From Tillus elongatus (taxonomy: Eukaryota; Arthropoda; Insecta; Coleoptera; Cleridae): a stretch of 64,000 nt of DNA. The notes under the pieces were generated by a model that saw nothing but the letters and a program-made list of their open reading frames with translations, was not told the DNA's origin and ran no database searches. The DNA lies in the NCBI GenBank assembly GCA_964006375.1, contig OZ023267.1, positions 85,545,406-85,609,405 of the forward strand, read 5' to 3'. The number at the start of each line of letters is the position of its first letter. Position 1 is the first letter of the stretch. Shown here in pieces: positions 1 to 10,440 of the stretch. Position numbers and translations under genes: made by a program.

Positions 1-40
1 ATTTAGAATCTTTTTATGTAATTTTTATTACAGATAATAC
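1..40 (+). tRNA. trnL1: mitochondrial tRNA-Leu(CUN), 3' half (NUMT)
   Basis: The window opens in the anticodon loop (TAG at 4-6), followed by the T arm and 3' acceptor strand. It lies directly upstream of nad1, as in insect mitochondrial genomes. The 5' half lies outside the window, so the NUMT continues to the left. Confidence 0.75.
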
Positions 41-985
41 TTGAATTTATTAGATTTATTAATAATATTTATTTCTATATTAATTTTAGTTATTTGTGTA
101 TTGGTAGGAGTAGCTTTTTTAACTTTACTACAACGAAAGATTTTAGGTTATATTCAAATTCGTAAAGGTCCTAATAAAGTAGGATTTATAGGAATTTTAC
201 AACCATTTGGAGATGCTATTAAGTTATTTACTAAAGAACAAGTATTTCCTTATTTGTCTAATTTAAATTTATATTATGTTTCTCCAATTATAAATTTGTT
301 TTTATCTTTAATTTTATGATTAAGAATACCTTTTTTTTAGGATTTTTAAGGTTTAAATTTTCTTTATTGTATTTTTTAATTGTTTCAAGATTAGGAGTTG
401 ACACTATTATAATTGCAGGTTGGTCTTCAAATTCAAATTATTCGTTATTAGGGGGTTTACGTTCAGTTGCCCAAACTATTTCTTATGAAGTTAGGTTAGC
501 AATAATTTTAACTTGTTTTTTGATTTTGTTATTAAATTTTAATTTTATAAAATTTTTAGTTTCAAAAATATTTATGATTATTTTTTTATTTTTGCCTTTA
601 TGTTTAATATGAGTTGTTTCAAGTGTGGCAGAAACTAATCGTACACCATTTGATTTTGCAGAGGGAGAATCAGAATTAGTTTCTGGTTTTAATGTGGAGT
701 ATAGAAGAGGAGGATTTGCTTTAATTTTTATAGCAGAATATTCAAGAATTTTATTTATAAGTTTTGTTTGTGTAATGTTATTTTTAGGAGGAGATGTTTA
801 TTCTTGAATATTTTTTTTTAATTATATTAATCTCTTTTTTATGAATTTGAGTTCGGGATACATTGCCTCGTTATCGTTATGATAAATTAATGGGATTAGC
901 TTGGAAAAGTTATTTACCTATTTCTTTAAATTATTTTAAATTTTATTTTGGGGTAAGTTTAATTTCTTTTACCTTAATTTTATAG
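41..985 (+). pseudogene. nad1: NADH dehydrogenase subunit 1 (NUMT copy, two frameshifts)
   Basis: Membrane subunit of respiratory complex I. Read in the invertebrate mitochondrial code, it starts with TTG at 41, usual for insect nad1, and ends with TAG at 983-985. Conserved blocks are visible: [18 protein letters not shown] near the N-terminus, [16 protein letters not shown] in the middle and [20 protein letters not shown] near the end. The frame is broken twice. A run of eight T at 331-338 shifts the frame, and a compensating shift in the T-rich stretch 808-840 restores it before the C-terminal block. With the nonsense codons and deletions in neighbouring genes, this indicates a nuclear pseudogene, although single homopolymer indels could also be sequencing errors. 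Confidence 0.9.
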
Positions 986-1071
986 TTAATTATTTTTAGT
1001 ATTAATAAATAAGATAAGCTTTAAATTTTAAATTTTAAAGCTTATATTTTAGTTAATTATTTTTAGTATTA
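983..1071. repeat. nad1-trnS2 spacer with 22-bp direct repeat and 12-bp-arm palindrome
   Basis: A 22-bp sequence at 983-1004, including the nad1 stop codon, recurs perfectly at 1050-1071. Each copy carries TTAGTAT, which reads ATACTAA on the cob strand. This matches the motif known from the insect trnS2-nad1 spacer and thought to bind the mitochondrial termination factor. Between the copies (1014-1045) is a palindrome centred on an AT tract, with ATAAGCTTTAAA arms. Confidence 0.75.
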
Positions 1072-1138
1072 AGTTAATAGAAGATTAAAACTCCTATTTT
1101 ATATTTTCAAAATATAAACTTATTCAAGTTCATTAACT
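1071..1138 (-). tRNA. trnS2: mitochondrial tRNA-Ser(UCN) (NUMT)
   Basis: Minus-strand cloverleaf with anticodon TGA. The 7-bp acceptor stem pairs 1072-1078 with 1132-1138 perfectly. It sits between cob and nad1 as in the ancestral insect order. Confidence 0.85.
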
Positions 1139-2274
1139 AATAAATTAATTTATCTCAAATTTTATATATTAAAGGGTTAATTAAAAAGTATATAAAATAT
1201 AAAACAGTAAGAATTTGACCAATTAAAATGTAAGGGTCTTCTACAGGTCGGGCTCCAATTCAAGTTAGTATAATTACTATTCCTGTAAATATTCAAAATA
1301 ATAATTTATTAATAGGATAGAATTGGTTTCTTTGTATATTTTTTATATTAGTGAAACGTAGAATAATTAAAATTGCAATTGATAAAACTAAAGCAATTAC
1401 TCCTCCTAATTTGTTAGGAATTGAACGTAAAATTGCATAAGCAAATAAAAAATATCATTCTGGTTGAATATGAATAGGTGCTACAAGAGGATTAGCTGGG
1501 ATAAAATTATCTGGATCTCCTAAATAGTAAGGATTAATTAAAGTTAATGTAATCAGTAAAGTAGTTATAAAAATAAATCCTAAAATATCTTTAAAAGAAA
1601 AATAAGGATGGAAAGGAATTTTATCTAAATTTCTATTAGTACCTAAGGGATTGTTTGATCCTGTTTGGTGTAGGAATAATAAATGAATTATAACTTATGC
1701 TGAAATAATAAAAGGTAAAAGAAAATGAAAAGAAAAAAAAACGATTTAATGTAGCATTATCTACAGCAAATCCTCCTCAAATTCATTGAACAATTATATT
1801 ACCAAGATAAGGGATTGCTGATAATAAATTAGTAATAACTGTAGCTCCTCAAAATGATATTTGTCCTCATGGAAGTACATATCCTAGGAAAGCTGTTGCT
1901 ATAGTAATAAATAGAATTATAACTCCTATTATTCATGTTAATTTTAAATTATAAGATCTATAATATATTCCTCGTCCTACATGTAAGTATAAACAAATTA
2001 AAAAAAATGAAGCTCCATTAGCATGAAGAGTTCGTATTAATCATCCATAATTTACATCACGACAAATATGAGTTACTCTATTAAAAGCTATTTCTACATT
2101 AGGACAATAATGTATGGCTAAAAAAATTCCAGTTAAAATTTGGATTATTAAGCAAAGACCTAATAAGGATCCAAAATTTCATAATAAAGAAATATTTGAA
2201 GGTGTAGGTAAATCAATTAAAGCGTTATTAACAATTTTTATTATAGGAGATATTTTTCGAAAAGGGGTTTTCAT
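1137..2274 (-). pseudogene. cob: cytochrome b (NUMT copy, frameshifted)
   Basis: Haem-binding subunit of respiratory complex III. Minus-strand ATG at 2272-2274, TAG at 1137-1139. In mitochondrial code it shows the expected blocks, including LPWGQMSFWGATVITNL, the [21 protein letters not shown] region and a [11 protein letters not shown] tail. The frame is lost at the nine-A run 1733-1741 (after TLNRFF), one base longer than the reading frame needs. About 40 nt further, the expected frame meets TAA where the family has an Ala-Met-Val-like stretch. The rest of the gene is readable in the original frame. Confidence 0.9.
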
Positions 2275-2777
2275 TAGTTTATTTGACGTAATGGTCCAAG
2301 ATTTAAATTAGAAATTTTAACTACAGCAATTAAAGTAATTAAAAGATAAATAATAGTAGTAATTGAAATTATTAAATTAGGTATTCTAATAAATTTATTT
2401 ATTATAATATTAAAATTATGCTTATAGTGTATTATATTAATATCAATCTTAATTATAAAAGTGTTGGGTAAAAAATTATCTATAATAATTGATTTTAATA
2501 TTAATATAATAGAAGACTAATAAAAAATTATTAGATTATTAGAAAATTTAAATTTTTCATTAGAGGCAATTCTAGTTATGTAAATAAAAATAATTAATAT
2601 ACCTCCAATTATAATTAAAAATAAAATGTAAGAAACTCAGAAATTGTAAGTAATTATATTAATAATTAAATAGATTAGAATAGTTTGTGAAAGAAGAATA
2701 AATCCTAATGATATAGGGTGTATTAATGAAGTTACACTTAATGAAATAAAAATTGAAGAAATTATTAAAATTTTAAT
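2274..2777 (-). pseudogene. nad6: NADH dehydrogenase subunit 6 (NUMT copy)
   Basis: Complex I membrane subunit, the fastest-evolving mitochondrial protein, so it is identified mainly by position between trnP/trnT and cob and by strings of hydrophobic helices. An ATT start at 2775-2777 and a TAA at 2274-2276 overlapping the cob ATG give 168 codons. The frame contains one internal TAG at 2517-2519, next to a T-rich stretch. Either that codon is mutated or two compensating indels flank it. Confidence 0.8.
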
Positions 2778-2778
2778 A

Positions 2779-2842
2779 CAGAAAATAGTTTAATTAAAAT
2801 ATTAATTTTGGAGATTAATGATAAGAAATTTCTTTTTTCTGA
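2779..2842 (+). tRNA. trnP: mitochondrial tRNA-Pro (NUMT)
   Basis: Plus-strand cloverleaf starting CAGAAAATAGTTTAA with anticodon TGG; the acceptor 3' strand is TTTTCTG. It lies beside trnT, as in the ancestral order. Confidence 0.85.
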
Positions 2843-2906
2843 AGTTTTAAAAGGTAAACTTATTTTTGGTTTACAAGACCAATATTTTGAATTAAATTAT
2901 TAAAAC
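2843..2906 (-). tRNA. trnT: mitochondrial tRNA-Thr (NUMT)
   Basis: Minus-strand cloverleaf with anticodon TGT. Acceptor strands GTTTTAA and TTAAAAC (2844-2850 with 2900-2906) pair perfectly. Confidence 0.85.
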
Positions 2907-2907
2907 A

Positions 2908-3192
2908 ATGGAAATTTATTATTTATTTATTATATTATTTATTTTAGGTTTAGTAAGTTTTAGAATAAAGCGAAAGCATTTATTATTAATATTATTAAGT
3001 TTCGAATTTTTAGTTTTAGCTTTATTTTTAGGATTATTTATAAATTTTGTTTTATATGAATATGAAAATTATTTTTCTTTAATTTTTATTAGATTTAGAG
3101 TTCGTGAAGGGGCTTTAGGACTATCTTTATTAGTTTTTATAATTCGAACTCATGGTAATGATTATTTTCAAACTTTTAGAATTTTATGATAA
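2908..3192 (+). pseudogene. nad4l: NADH dehydrogenase subunit 4L (NUMT copy, frame open)
   Basis: Small complex I membrane subunit. ATG at 2908 and TAA at 3190-3192 give 94 codons, normal for insects, with one Trp encoded by TGA. The C-terminal block [20 protein letters not shown] is typical of the family. It overlaps nad4 by seven bases (ATGATAA), the usual arrangement. This is one of the few genes in the tract without a visible break, but it is labelled a pseudogene because it lies in a decayed nuclear copy. Confidence 0.85.
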
Positions 3193-4486
3193 GAATTTAT
3201 TAATATTGATTCCTTTAAGATTTTTAAGATATTGAATAGTAAATTTTTATTTTATTATAATTTTGTTTATTTCATTTTATTTAATTAGGCAAAATTTTAT
3301 ATTTATTAATATTTCTTATATTTTTGGTTTAGATTTATTATCTTTTATAGTTTTACTAAGATTTTGAATTTGTATATTAATAATTTTGGCTAGTAAAAAA
3401 TTATATAAAAAATCAAATAATTGGCAATATTTTATATTATTAAATGTAACAATAATATTAATTTTAATAGTAATTTTTAGTTCAATAAATTTAATAGTTT
3501 TTTATTTATTTTTTGAATTTAGTTTAATTCCTGTATTATTAATAATTATAGGATGGGGATATCAGCCTGAACGAATTCAAGCTGGTTCGTATCTATTATT
3601 TTATACTTTGTTTGCTTCCTTATCAATAATGATTTTAATTTTTTATTATTATAATAAATTTTATAGGTTAGATTATTTTTTTATAAAATTTTATATGTTG
3701 GATAGTATTTTATTATACTTATTTATAAATTTTGTTTTTTTTATTAAGATACCTATATATTTAGTTCATTTATGATTACCTAAAGCTCATGTAGAAGCTC
3801 CTATTGCAGGTTCAATAATTTTAGCTGGAATTATATTAAAATTAGGGGGATATGGACTAATTCGTTTAATAATTTTATTTATAAAAATTAATTTAAAAAT
3901 TAATATTTATATTATTATAATTTCTTTAATTGGAGGTTTTTTTATTTCTTTAATTTGTATAAATCAAAGAGATTTAAAGTCTTTAATTGCTTATTCTTCT
4001 GTAGCTCATATAGGATTAGTAATATCAGGTATTTTAACAATAAATTATTGAGGAGTATGTGGATCTTTAATTATAATAATTGCTCGCGGTTTATGTTCAT
4101 CAGGATTATTTTGTCTTTCTAATATTTCTTATGAACGATTAAATTCTCGAAGAATTTATTTAAATAAAGGTTTATTAAATATTATTCCTAGATTATCTTT
4201 ATGATGATTTTTACTTTGTTCATCAAATATAGCTGCTCCACCTTCTTTAAATTTATTAGGTGAAATTATATTAATTAATAGATTAGTATCTTGAAGATGA
4301 TTAACAATAGTATTTTTATCGTTAATATCATTTTTTAGAGCAGTATATTCTTTATATCTATATTCATATACTCAGCATGGAAAATTTTATTCTGGTGTTT
4401 ATAGAAATATAATAAATTATTATTTTTACATTGAGTTCCTTTAAATATTTTAATTTTAAAGGGGGAAATAATATTTATAATATTTT
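3186..4486 (+). pseudogene. nad4: NADH dehydrogenase subunit 4 (NUMT copy, two frameshifts)
   Basis: Complex I proton-pumping subunit. The ATG at 3186 is followed a few bases later by a one-base loss; from about 3190 the gene reads in another frame through [33 protein letters not shown] and SVAHMGLVMSG. In the conserved [11 protein letters not shown] block the His codon reads CGC (Arg) at about 4083. A further one-base loss in the T-rich stretch near 4427-4432 displaces the C-terminal [12 protein letters not shown] block. The natural end is an incomplete T stop at 4486, abutting trnH. Confidence 0.9.
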
Positions 4487-4548
4487 ATTTAAATAGTTTA
4501 ATAAAAATATTAGAGTGTGGATCTAAAGATATAAATATTATTTTAAAT
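4487..4548 (+). tRNA. trnH: mitochondrial tRNA-His (NUMT)
   Basis: Anticodon GTG; acceptor strands ATTTAAA (4487-4493) and TTTAAAT (4542-4548) pair. The anticodon loop has GG after the anticodon where GA or AA is usual, a probable substitution. Confidence 0.8.
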
Positions 4549-4552
4549 AATA

Positions 4553-6260
4553 ATTTGTTTAATTTACTTTGTTAGTTTTTTAATTTTAAGAATAAGATTT
4601 TTTATTATAAGAATTTATTTTTTAATTATAGATTCGACTGTAATATTAGAATATAGGCTTTTTAGATTAAATAGAAATATAGTAATTATAACTTTATTAT
4701 TAGATTGAATATCTTTAGTACTTATAAGATTTGTATTATTTATTTCTTCTATAGTAATTTATTATAGAATAGATTATATACAAGGCGATTTAAATTTAAG
4801 ACGATTTATTTTAATAGTAGTTTTATTTGTGGTTTCTATAATATTATTAATTATTTCTCCTAATTTAATTAGAATTTTATTAGGATGGGATGGGTTAGGC
4901 TTAGTTTCTTATTGTTTAGTAATTTATTATCAAAATTTAAAATCTTTTAGAGCTGGGATATTAACAGCATTATCTAATCGTGTTGGGGATGTAGCTTTAT
5001 TAATATCAATTGCTTGAGTATTAAATTATGGAAGTTGAAATTATATTTTTTATTTAGAAGTAGCAAAAAATGATAAAATCATACAGTTAATTTCTTTAAT
5101 AGTAGTTTTAGCAGCTATAACTAAAAGTGCACAAATTCCTTTTTCTTCATGGTTTCCTGCAGCTATAGCGGCTCCAACTCCTGTATCTTCATTAGTTCAT
5201 TCTTCGACTTTAGTGACTGCAGGAGTTTATTTACTTATTCGGTTTAATTATTCATTAAATAGAAGTATTATATTATTTTTAGTGTTTATTTCAAGATTAA
5301 CAATATTTATATCAGGTTTAGGGGCTAATTTTGAGTTTGATCTGAAAAAAATTATTGCTTTATCAACTTTAAGTCAGCTAGGTTTAATATTAAGAATTTT
5401 AAGATTAGGGAGTTTTGAATTAGCTTTTTTTCATTTATTAATTCATGCTCTTTTTAAGGCTTTATTATTTATATGTGCTGGAAATATTATTCATAATTTT
5501 AGTAATTGTCAGGATATTCGTTATATAGGAAATTTAATTAATTTTATACCTGTAATACTTTATACTTTTTTAAATATTAGAAATTTATCATTATGTGGAG
5601 TACCTTTTTTATCAGGATTTTATTCTAAGGATTTAATTGTAGAAGTTATATCAATAGGTTATTTAAATTTATATATTTATATAATTTTTTATGTTTCAAT
5701 TGGATTAACAGTAATATATAGATTTCGTTTAACTTATTATTTAATAATAGGAAGAAGAAATAGATTAACTTTAACTTCAATTTTAGAAGGTAGATAAGTT
5801 ATATTAAAGGGTATAATAGGTTTAATTTTATTTGTAGTATTTAGTGGAAGTATAATAATATGATTAATATTTTCTTCTATATATTTTATTTGTTTAAGAA
5901 AATTAATAAAATTAATAACATTGATTTTTATTATATCTGGAATTTGAATAGGATTAGAAGTTTCAAAATTTTCTTTAAGCTATTCTTTAAAATCAAAAAA
6001 AATTTAAAAAATGAAGATTTTGTTTTCTTTAATATGAAATATACCAGTAATTTCAACTTTATTAATTAATACAGTTCCATTATTAGTTTCTAAAAGATAT
6101 ATTAAATATATTGATCAAGGTTGATCTGAATTTTACAGGTCTCAAAATTTATTTATAAAAATTAAAAAATATTCTCAATTTACTCAAATTTTATTTGATA
6201 ATAATTTAAAGATTTATTTTTTAATACTAGTATTATGGATAATTTTTTTATTAATATGAT
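4553..6260 (+). pseudogene. nad5: NADH dehydrogenase subunit 5 (NUMT copy, two nonsense codons)
   Basis: Complex I proton-pumping subunit. An ATT start at 4553 and an incomplete T stop at 6260 give 569 codons. The frame is conserved throughout and includes LLGWDGLGLVSYCLVIYYQN, FPAAMAAPTPVSSLVHSSTL and LSLCGVPFLSGFYSKD. Two in-frame TAA codons occur. At 5795-5797 the family has Trp (TGA in this code), so a single G-to-A change explains it. At 6005-6007 the cause is less clear. Full length with stops rather than indels argues for decay after transfer to the nucleus. Confidence 0.92.
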
Positions 6261-6325
6261 ATTTAAGTAGCTTATAGTTAGAGCTTAATATTGAAGATAT
6301 TACGGAAATATTTTATTCTTAAATA
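6261..6325 (+). tRNA. trnF: mitochondrial tRNA-Phe (NUMT)
   Basis: Anticodon GAA; acceptor strands ATTTAAG (6261-6267) and CTTAAAT (6318-6324) pair perfectly. It directly follows nad5. Confidence 0.88.
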
Positions 6326-6385
6326 TTTATAAATTAATAATTATTTTTACATTGAAAATGTAATGTTTTTTTAAACTATATAAAT
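6325..6385 (-). tRNA. trnE: mitochondrial tRNA-Glu (NUMT)
   Basis: Minus-strand cloverleaf with anticodon TTC; acceptor strands at 6325-6331 and 6379-6385 pair perfectly. Confidence 0.85.
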
Positions 6386-6453
6386 AGAAATATAAACAGA
6401 ATTTCAATGCAAAAAAATTAAGTTAAAAGCTTATTTTTGAATAACACATTTCT
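6386..6453 (-). tRNA. trnS1: mitochondrial tRNA-Ser(AGN) (NUMT)
   Basis: Anticodon GCT on the minus strand in the A-R-N-S-E-F cluster. As usual for this tRNA in animals, no clear D-arm stem is present. Acceptor strands AGAAAT and ATTTCT flank it. Confidence 0.8.
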
Positions 6454-6517
6454 TTAATGGGAATTTAATTCATTGATATCATTAACAGTGATATACCTCA
6501 GTTTTGGTTTCAATTAA
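6454..6517 (-). tRNA. trnN: mitochondrial tRNA-Asn (NUMT)
   Basis: Anticodon GTT on the minus strand; acceptor strands at 6454-6460 and 6511-6517 pair with one mismatch, consistent with decay. Confidence 0.83.
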
Positions 6518-6518
6518 T

Positions 6519-6533
6519 AATAAGGATAATTAA
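6519..6533 (-). pseudogene. trnR: mitochondrial tRNA-Arg, 3' fragment split by the retrotransposon
   Basis: AATAAG at 6519-6524 is the 3' acceptor strand of trnR. Its partner CTTATT lies 21 kb away at 27767-27772, with anticodon TCG on the minus strand near 27740. Removing the insertion and one target-site copy gives a 62-nt cloverleaf between trnN and trnA, exactly where trnR belongs. Confidence 0.85.
6522..6533. repeat. 12-bp target-site duplication, left copy
   Basis: AAGGATAATTAA here recurs at 27714-27725, directly after a poly(A) tract. Such duplications are the mark of target-primed retrotransposition and fix the retrotransposon borders. Confidence 0.85.
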
Positions 6534-6890
6534 GGGGTTAAGGAGTCGCGGGCCAAAGGACTCCAGGGGGCAAGCTGAGGAAGTGGAAATAACAACATAA
6601 ACTCCCGATGAAGCTTTCCCCAAGACCGTCATGCGCGGTAAAAATCCGCATCCTGCACGGGGTGACCCTGCTAATAACTAAACATGACGGATCTAGACAA
6701 GGAGGTCGAACTAAACTCCCCCAATCTACGGTGTCACGTGACCCGTGCATATGGATGGATGGCACCAGGGCGATGGTGTCGTGAACGGAACCTCTGGAGT
6801 ACCAGGCAACCCTCCAGAGTAACCCGCCTTGCACCACACAGGGGGTTCTGATGGTGTGGACAGTATTTCCCCCATTCTCGTGGGAACAAC
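6534..6890 (+). other. 5' UTR of the non-LTR retrotransposon
   Basis: GC-rich, non-coding stretch between the target-site duplication and ORF1. Near its start GGAGTC and GACTCC (about 6540-6562) can pair as a 6-bp stem. Whether a self-cleaving ribozyme fold exists, as in some non-LTR 5' ends, cannot be judged by eye. Confidence 0.6.
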
Positions 6891-8048
6891 ATGAAGATAA
6901 TAAACACATACAAAACCAAAACCAATGAGGCTCGAGGAGTGGCTCCGGCTACAGACTTCTGCCTTGAGTCTATCCCGGAAACGGAGACGAGCCAGGGGGC
7001 GGCAGCGGACTCTGGAGGTCCCACGACCGGCGTAGATACGGGGGATCAGGGGGTAGCTTCGGCCAGAGACCTGTCCCCGACACCCAAGCTGGAGGCTGGG
7101 TCCCACCGGAGGGCGGCGAGCTCCGCGGACTCCGGGGGCCCCTCCACCAGTGAGGACTCTACTGTTAGAGTAGGGGGACTGCCCCGGCAGTCCAAGCGTC
7201 TTTCCGGGGCGCAAAGAAAGAAGCTCCGGAGGGCGCAAAAAATGGCGGCCGGGACCTGGACGGTCGAGAAACCTGTAAAGGCGCAAGAGGGGAGTGCGGG
7301 TCAGAAGAGGACGCGCTCGAACTCTATCACGCCCACTACAGACAGACGTTCCAAAAGGGCCAGGGTGCCTGTAAAGGCGCAAGAGGAGAGTGCGAGTCGG
7401 AAGACGCCGCGCTCTGGTTCTAGCACGCCTACTACAGACAGACCTCCCAAAGGAACCAAGGCCGGAACACCGGCGCAGACTGGCTCTTACAGGGAGGCTG
7501 CGGAGGGCCTCGGGATGGCGGTGATTGACAGACGCCATCCTGAGGTCACGCTAGACCAGGGGAAGGCGGACCTGATCCAGGGTGCGGTGGTAGCTGCAGT
7601 GGACTCTCTTCAGGAAGGGGAGAGCCCGCCTCAGTTCCACCGGACGCGCCTGACGGGGGGCATCCTCTGGACAACCTGTACCGGCCCGCAGTCGCGGGAC
7701 TGGCTGCGGAAAACGATCGGGGGCCTCGGTCAGATTTGGGAGGGGGCGGACTTGACAGCCGTCGAGCCCAAGGAACTCCCAAAGAGACGCAAGGTCCTCG
7801 TACGGATCCCTGACACCGTCCCGCAGGAGACGGTGATCAGCAGACTTAAGATCCAGAACCCTGAACTGGGGACGCAACACTGGTCGGTTCTAAGCAGGAA
7901 GGCAGAGGAGAAAGGACAGACGCTCGCCTTCTCGATCGACCCGACATCTTACAGAGCCCTTGAAGGAACCTCCTTCAAGGCATTCTGGGGCATGGGAAGG
8001 GTTAGCTTCTGCCCACTGGGGAAGCAACTAAGGGTTAATGGGACTTAG
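6891..8048 (+). CDS. retrotransposon ORF1 (gag-like, DUF4780-like domain)
   Basis: A 385-residue open frame, the nucleic-acid-binding protein of the retrotransposon. Residues 1-200 are low-complexity, rich in Ser, Thr, Pro, Lys and Arg, with two tandem copies of a roughly 30-residue block beginning PVKAQE (about 129-190), consistent with a disordered basic tail. Residues 205-385 form a compact domain with IDRRHPE, WLRKTIGGLG, ELPKRRKV and LKIQNPELGTQHW. This pattern resembles the DUF4780 domain of insect LOA-type ORF1 proteins; the match is from memory. No CCHC zinc knuckles are visible. It overlaps the ORF2 start (ATGGGACTTAG, 8038-8048). Unlike ORF2 it has no break. Confidence 0.8.
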   Translation: MKIINTYKTKTNEARGVAPATDFCLESIPETETSQGAAADSGGPTTGVDTGDQGVASARDLSPTPKLEAGSHRRAASSADSGGPSTSEDSTVRVGGLPRQSKRLSGAQRKKLRRAQKMAAGTWTVEKPVKAQEGSAGQKRTRSNSITPTTDRRSKRARVPVKAQEESASRKTPRSGSSTPTTDRPPKGTKAGTPAQTGSYREAAEGLGMAVIDRRHPEVTLDQGKADLIQGAVVAAVDSLQEGESPPQFHRTRLTGGILWTTCTGPQSRDWLRKTIGGLGQIWEGADLTAVEPKELPKRRKVLVRIPDTVPQETVISRLKIQNPELGTQHWSVLSRKAEEKGQTLAFSIDPTSYRALEGTSFKAFWGMGRVSFCPLGKQLRVNGT

Positions 8049-10145
8049 GTTCCTTCAGGTCAACCTCCAACACAGTAGGGCAGCCACGGCCGGACTACTA
8101 ATGGCTCTGAGGAACACGGATGTGGTCCTCATCCAGGAACCATACTCCTATAATCCTTTATAGGATCAAGGGACTCGGCGGAGCTACTGGAAAGCTCATC
8201 TACAGCAGATCCAGCGAGAACCCGAGGGCCTGCATTTTTGTCAGGGAAGGGATAGAGTTTCTCCCTCTAATGAATTTCTGTTCCAGGGACCTGGCAACGA
8301 TCAAAATCCGATGTAGAGGAGCGGATGGGCTGAGGGACATTACTGTCGCGTCAGCCTATCTGCCAGGGGACAGCACGGATCCTCCTCCACCCAACGAATT
8401 GGAGCAGCTGATGGTGGGTAGCAGAGCAGGTGGATGGCAGACCATCATCGGCATGGATGCGAATGCGCACCATGAGTTGTGGGGTAGCTCGGACACAAAC
8501 TCAAGGGATGAGGCACTTTTACAATTCCTTATGAAATTTAATTCAGACATATTGAATATAGGTAATAAACCGACCTTCGTCACAACACGGCGTGAGGAAG
8601 TTTTAGATCTAACATTTTCCACCCAGTTTCTGGGTGACTTTGTTAAAAGCTGGGCTGTGTCTGGGGAAGTGAGTAGCTCAGACCACAGATACATCCGGTT
8701 TGAAATCGCCAAAGTCGAAAGAGAAACGGTATGGTACCGGGACCCCCGCAAGGCGGACTGGGAAGCCTACAGGGCAGACCTAGCTGTGGAACTGCGGGGG
8801 GTTAAGAGTACCATAAAAAATTCAATAGACCTCGAGATTGCAGCAGTCCAATTGCGAGACGCAATTACCTCGGCCTATAACGCCAACTGCCCCCTGAAAA
8901 TGAGGGTGTCCACCAGGAACGTCCCGTGGTGGAACGAGGACCTCAGGCAAAGGAGGACGCATGTTCGTAAGCTGTTTAACGTGGCCAAAAGGGCGGGAGC
9001 ATGGGATGAATATAGACAGGCCCTATCGACCTATAACAAAAGACTGAGGGACGCCAAGAAGGAGTCGTGGAGGAGGCACTGCGAAGAAGTGGAAAACACG
9101 TCCGAGAGTGCTCGACTACACAAGATCCTGTCTAAGGGCCCTCAGACTAACATAGGCTCCCTTAGAACACCCACGGGAGGCTTTACAAGCTCGGGGGAGG
9201 AAACTATGGAAATTTTACTCCAGACGCACTTCCCCGGCTGTAACATAATAAACCAATCACCTCCGCACTGGGAGCACTCAGAAATAGAGGCGCCTTATAG
9301 GCGGGCATCTAGAGTAGACTGGACAGTCGCTAAAGAGGTGGTTACCTGGAGCAAAATCAGATGGGCCATTAACAGCTTTAAGCCATACAAATCGCCGGGA
9401 TTTGATGGAATAATGCCCATAATGCTCCAACAGGGGATAGATATACTGGCGCCGGTGCTTACCCTCATTATGAGGGCCAGCCTGGCTCTGGGGTACATTC
9501 CGAGGGCATGGAGACTGGCCAGGGTTGTATTTATTCCTAAACCTGGGCGTCCAACAGACCAGGCAAAGTCCCTGAGGCCATAAGTCTCATGTCCTTCTTG
9601 CTGAAAACAGTGGAAAAACTGCTCGACCGGCACATTAGGGGCGGTGTACTGGAAGCATATCCTCTACACTGCGGACAATATGCATACAGAGCAGGATTCT
9701 CAACAGAAACAGCACTGCACCAACTGGTGCTGAAACTGGAGAATACGCTGGAGAACAAGGAGGTGGCGCTGGGGGCCTTCCTAGACATAGAGGGGGCCTT
9801 TAGCAACACCTCGTTCGGATCGGTTCTGGCAGCTGCCCGGGAGCGTGGAATAGAGGAGACCTGCTGCAAGTGGATAGGTTCCTTGCTCAGGGACAGGGCG
9901 GTGTTCACCTCACTCGCGGGAGGGACTCTGCTGGCGGGGGTCGCGGCGGGGTGTCCGCAGGGGAGCGTTCTGTCTCCCTTGCTCTGGTGTCTAGTCGTGG
10001 ACGGCCTGCTGGGGAGGCTCTTGGAGGGGGGTATGAGGTACAGGGCTATGCGGACGACATTGTCATCATAGTCCGAGGAAAGGTCACACAGGCAGTGTGG
10101 GAGCGTATGCAGACTGCACTGAAAGTGGTGGAAAGGTGGACGGTT
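8038..10145 (+). pseudogene. retrotransposon ORF2, endonuclease and N-terminal RT (frameshifted)
   Basis: This part encodes the AP-type endonuclease that nicks the target and most of the reverse transcriptase. The ATG at 8038 opens with LRFLQVNLQHSRAAT and LIQEPY, the first endonuclease motif. The frame shifts near 8155. The main stretch 8120-9583 holds MDANAHHELWGS and VSSSDHRY, the metal-binding and catalytic Asp/His blocks. A one-base loss near 9578 breaks the frame before the RT palm. 9589-10071 has LDIEGAF (motif A-like) and GCPQGSVLSPLLW (motif B). A shift in the G run near 10026 precedes GYADDIVII (catalytic YADD, about 10040-10066). Translation then runs into the Maverick end at 10146; the RT thumb continues at 26961. 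Confidence 0.88.
10140..10145. repeat. 6-bp target-site duplication of the Maverick, left
   Basis: ACGGTT, repeated at 26955-26960. Removing the intervening 16.8 kb and one copy rejoins the RT reading frame. Six-base duplications are characteristic of Maverick/Polinton integrases. Confidence 0.85.
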
Positions 10146-10184
10146 AGTAGTTAGTGGGCCACTTTGGCCAGACAGTTCTAGTGA

Positions 10185-10440
10185 CTTTTCTAGTGACTTT
10201 TGTTGCAGTTGGTAACATGGGTTGTCATGTGGTTAAGTATGGGCTCTACATTATCGACATGACAGCTGACAGTTACCGCCATCTAGTGACTTTTGTTGTA
10301 GTTGGCAACATTGGTTGTCATGTGGTTAAGTACGGGGGCTCTACATTACCGACATGACAGCTGACAGTTACCGACACGGCAGTCGACAGATGACAGTTAC
10401 CGACATGGCAGTCGACAGATGACCGCTGACAGTTACCTAC
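10185..10440 (+). repeat. subterminal tandem repeats in left Maverick end
   Basis: A unit of about 93 bp beginning CTAGTGACTTTTGTTG occurs twice (about 10191-10283 and 10284-10375). Shorter repeats built on GACAGATGACAGTTACCGACA follow to about 10440. The same array is present inverted near the right end (about 26690-26915). Subterminal repeats may be protein-binding sites; this is inference. Confidence 0.75.

Noticed and set aside
2114..2311. 65-residue plus-strand frame in the cob region
   Set aside because: It is antisense to the cytochrome b N-terminus.
1..6533. True mitochondrial genome rather than a nuclear copy
   Set aside because: Nonsense codons, inferred 8- and 11-nt deletions, a truncated cox1 joined to a nuclear transposon, and a retrotransposon in trnR are not compatible with a working mitogenome.
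6538..7880. Minus-strand frames across the retrotransposon 5' UTR and ORF1
   Set aside because: They are antisense to a clear ORF1; long frames are expected by chance in GC-rich sequence.
10154..10357. 67-residue frame at the Maverick end
   Set aside because: It lies in the subterminal tandem repeats and reads out a repeated unit.
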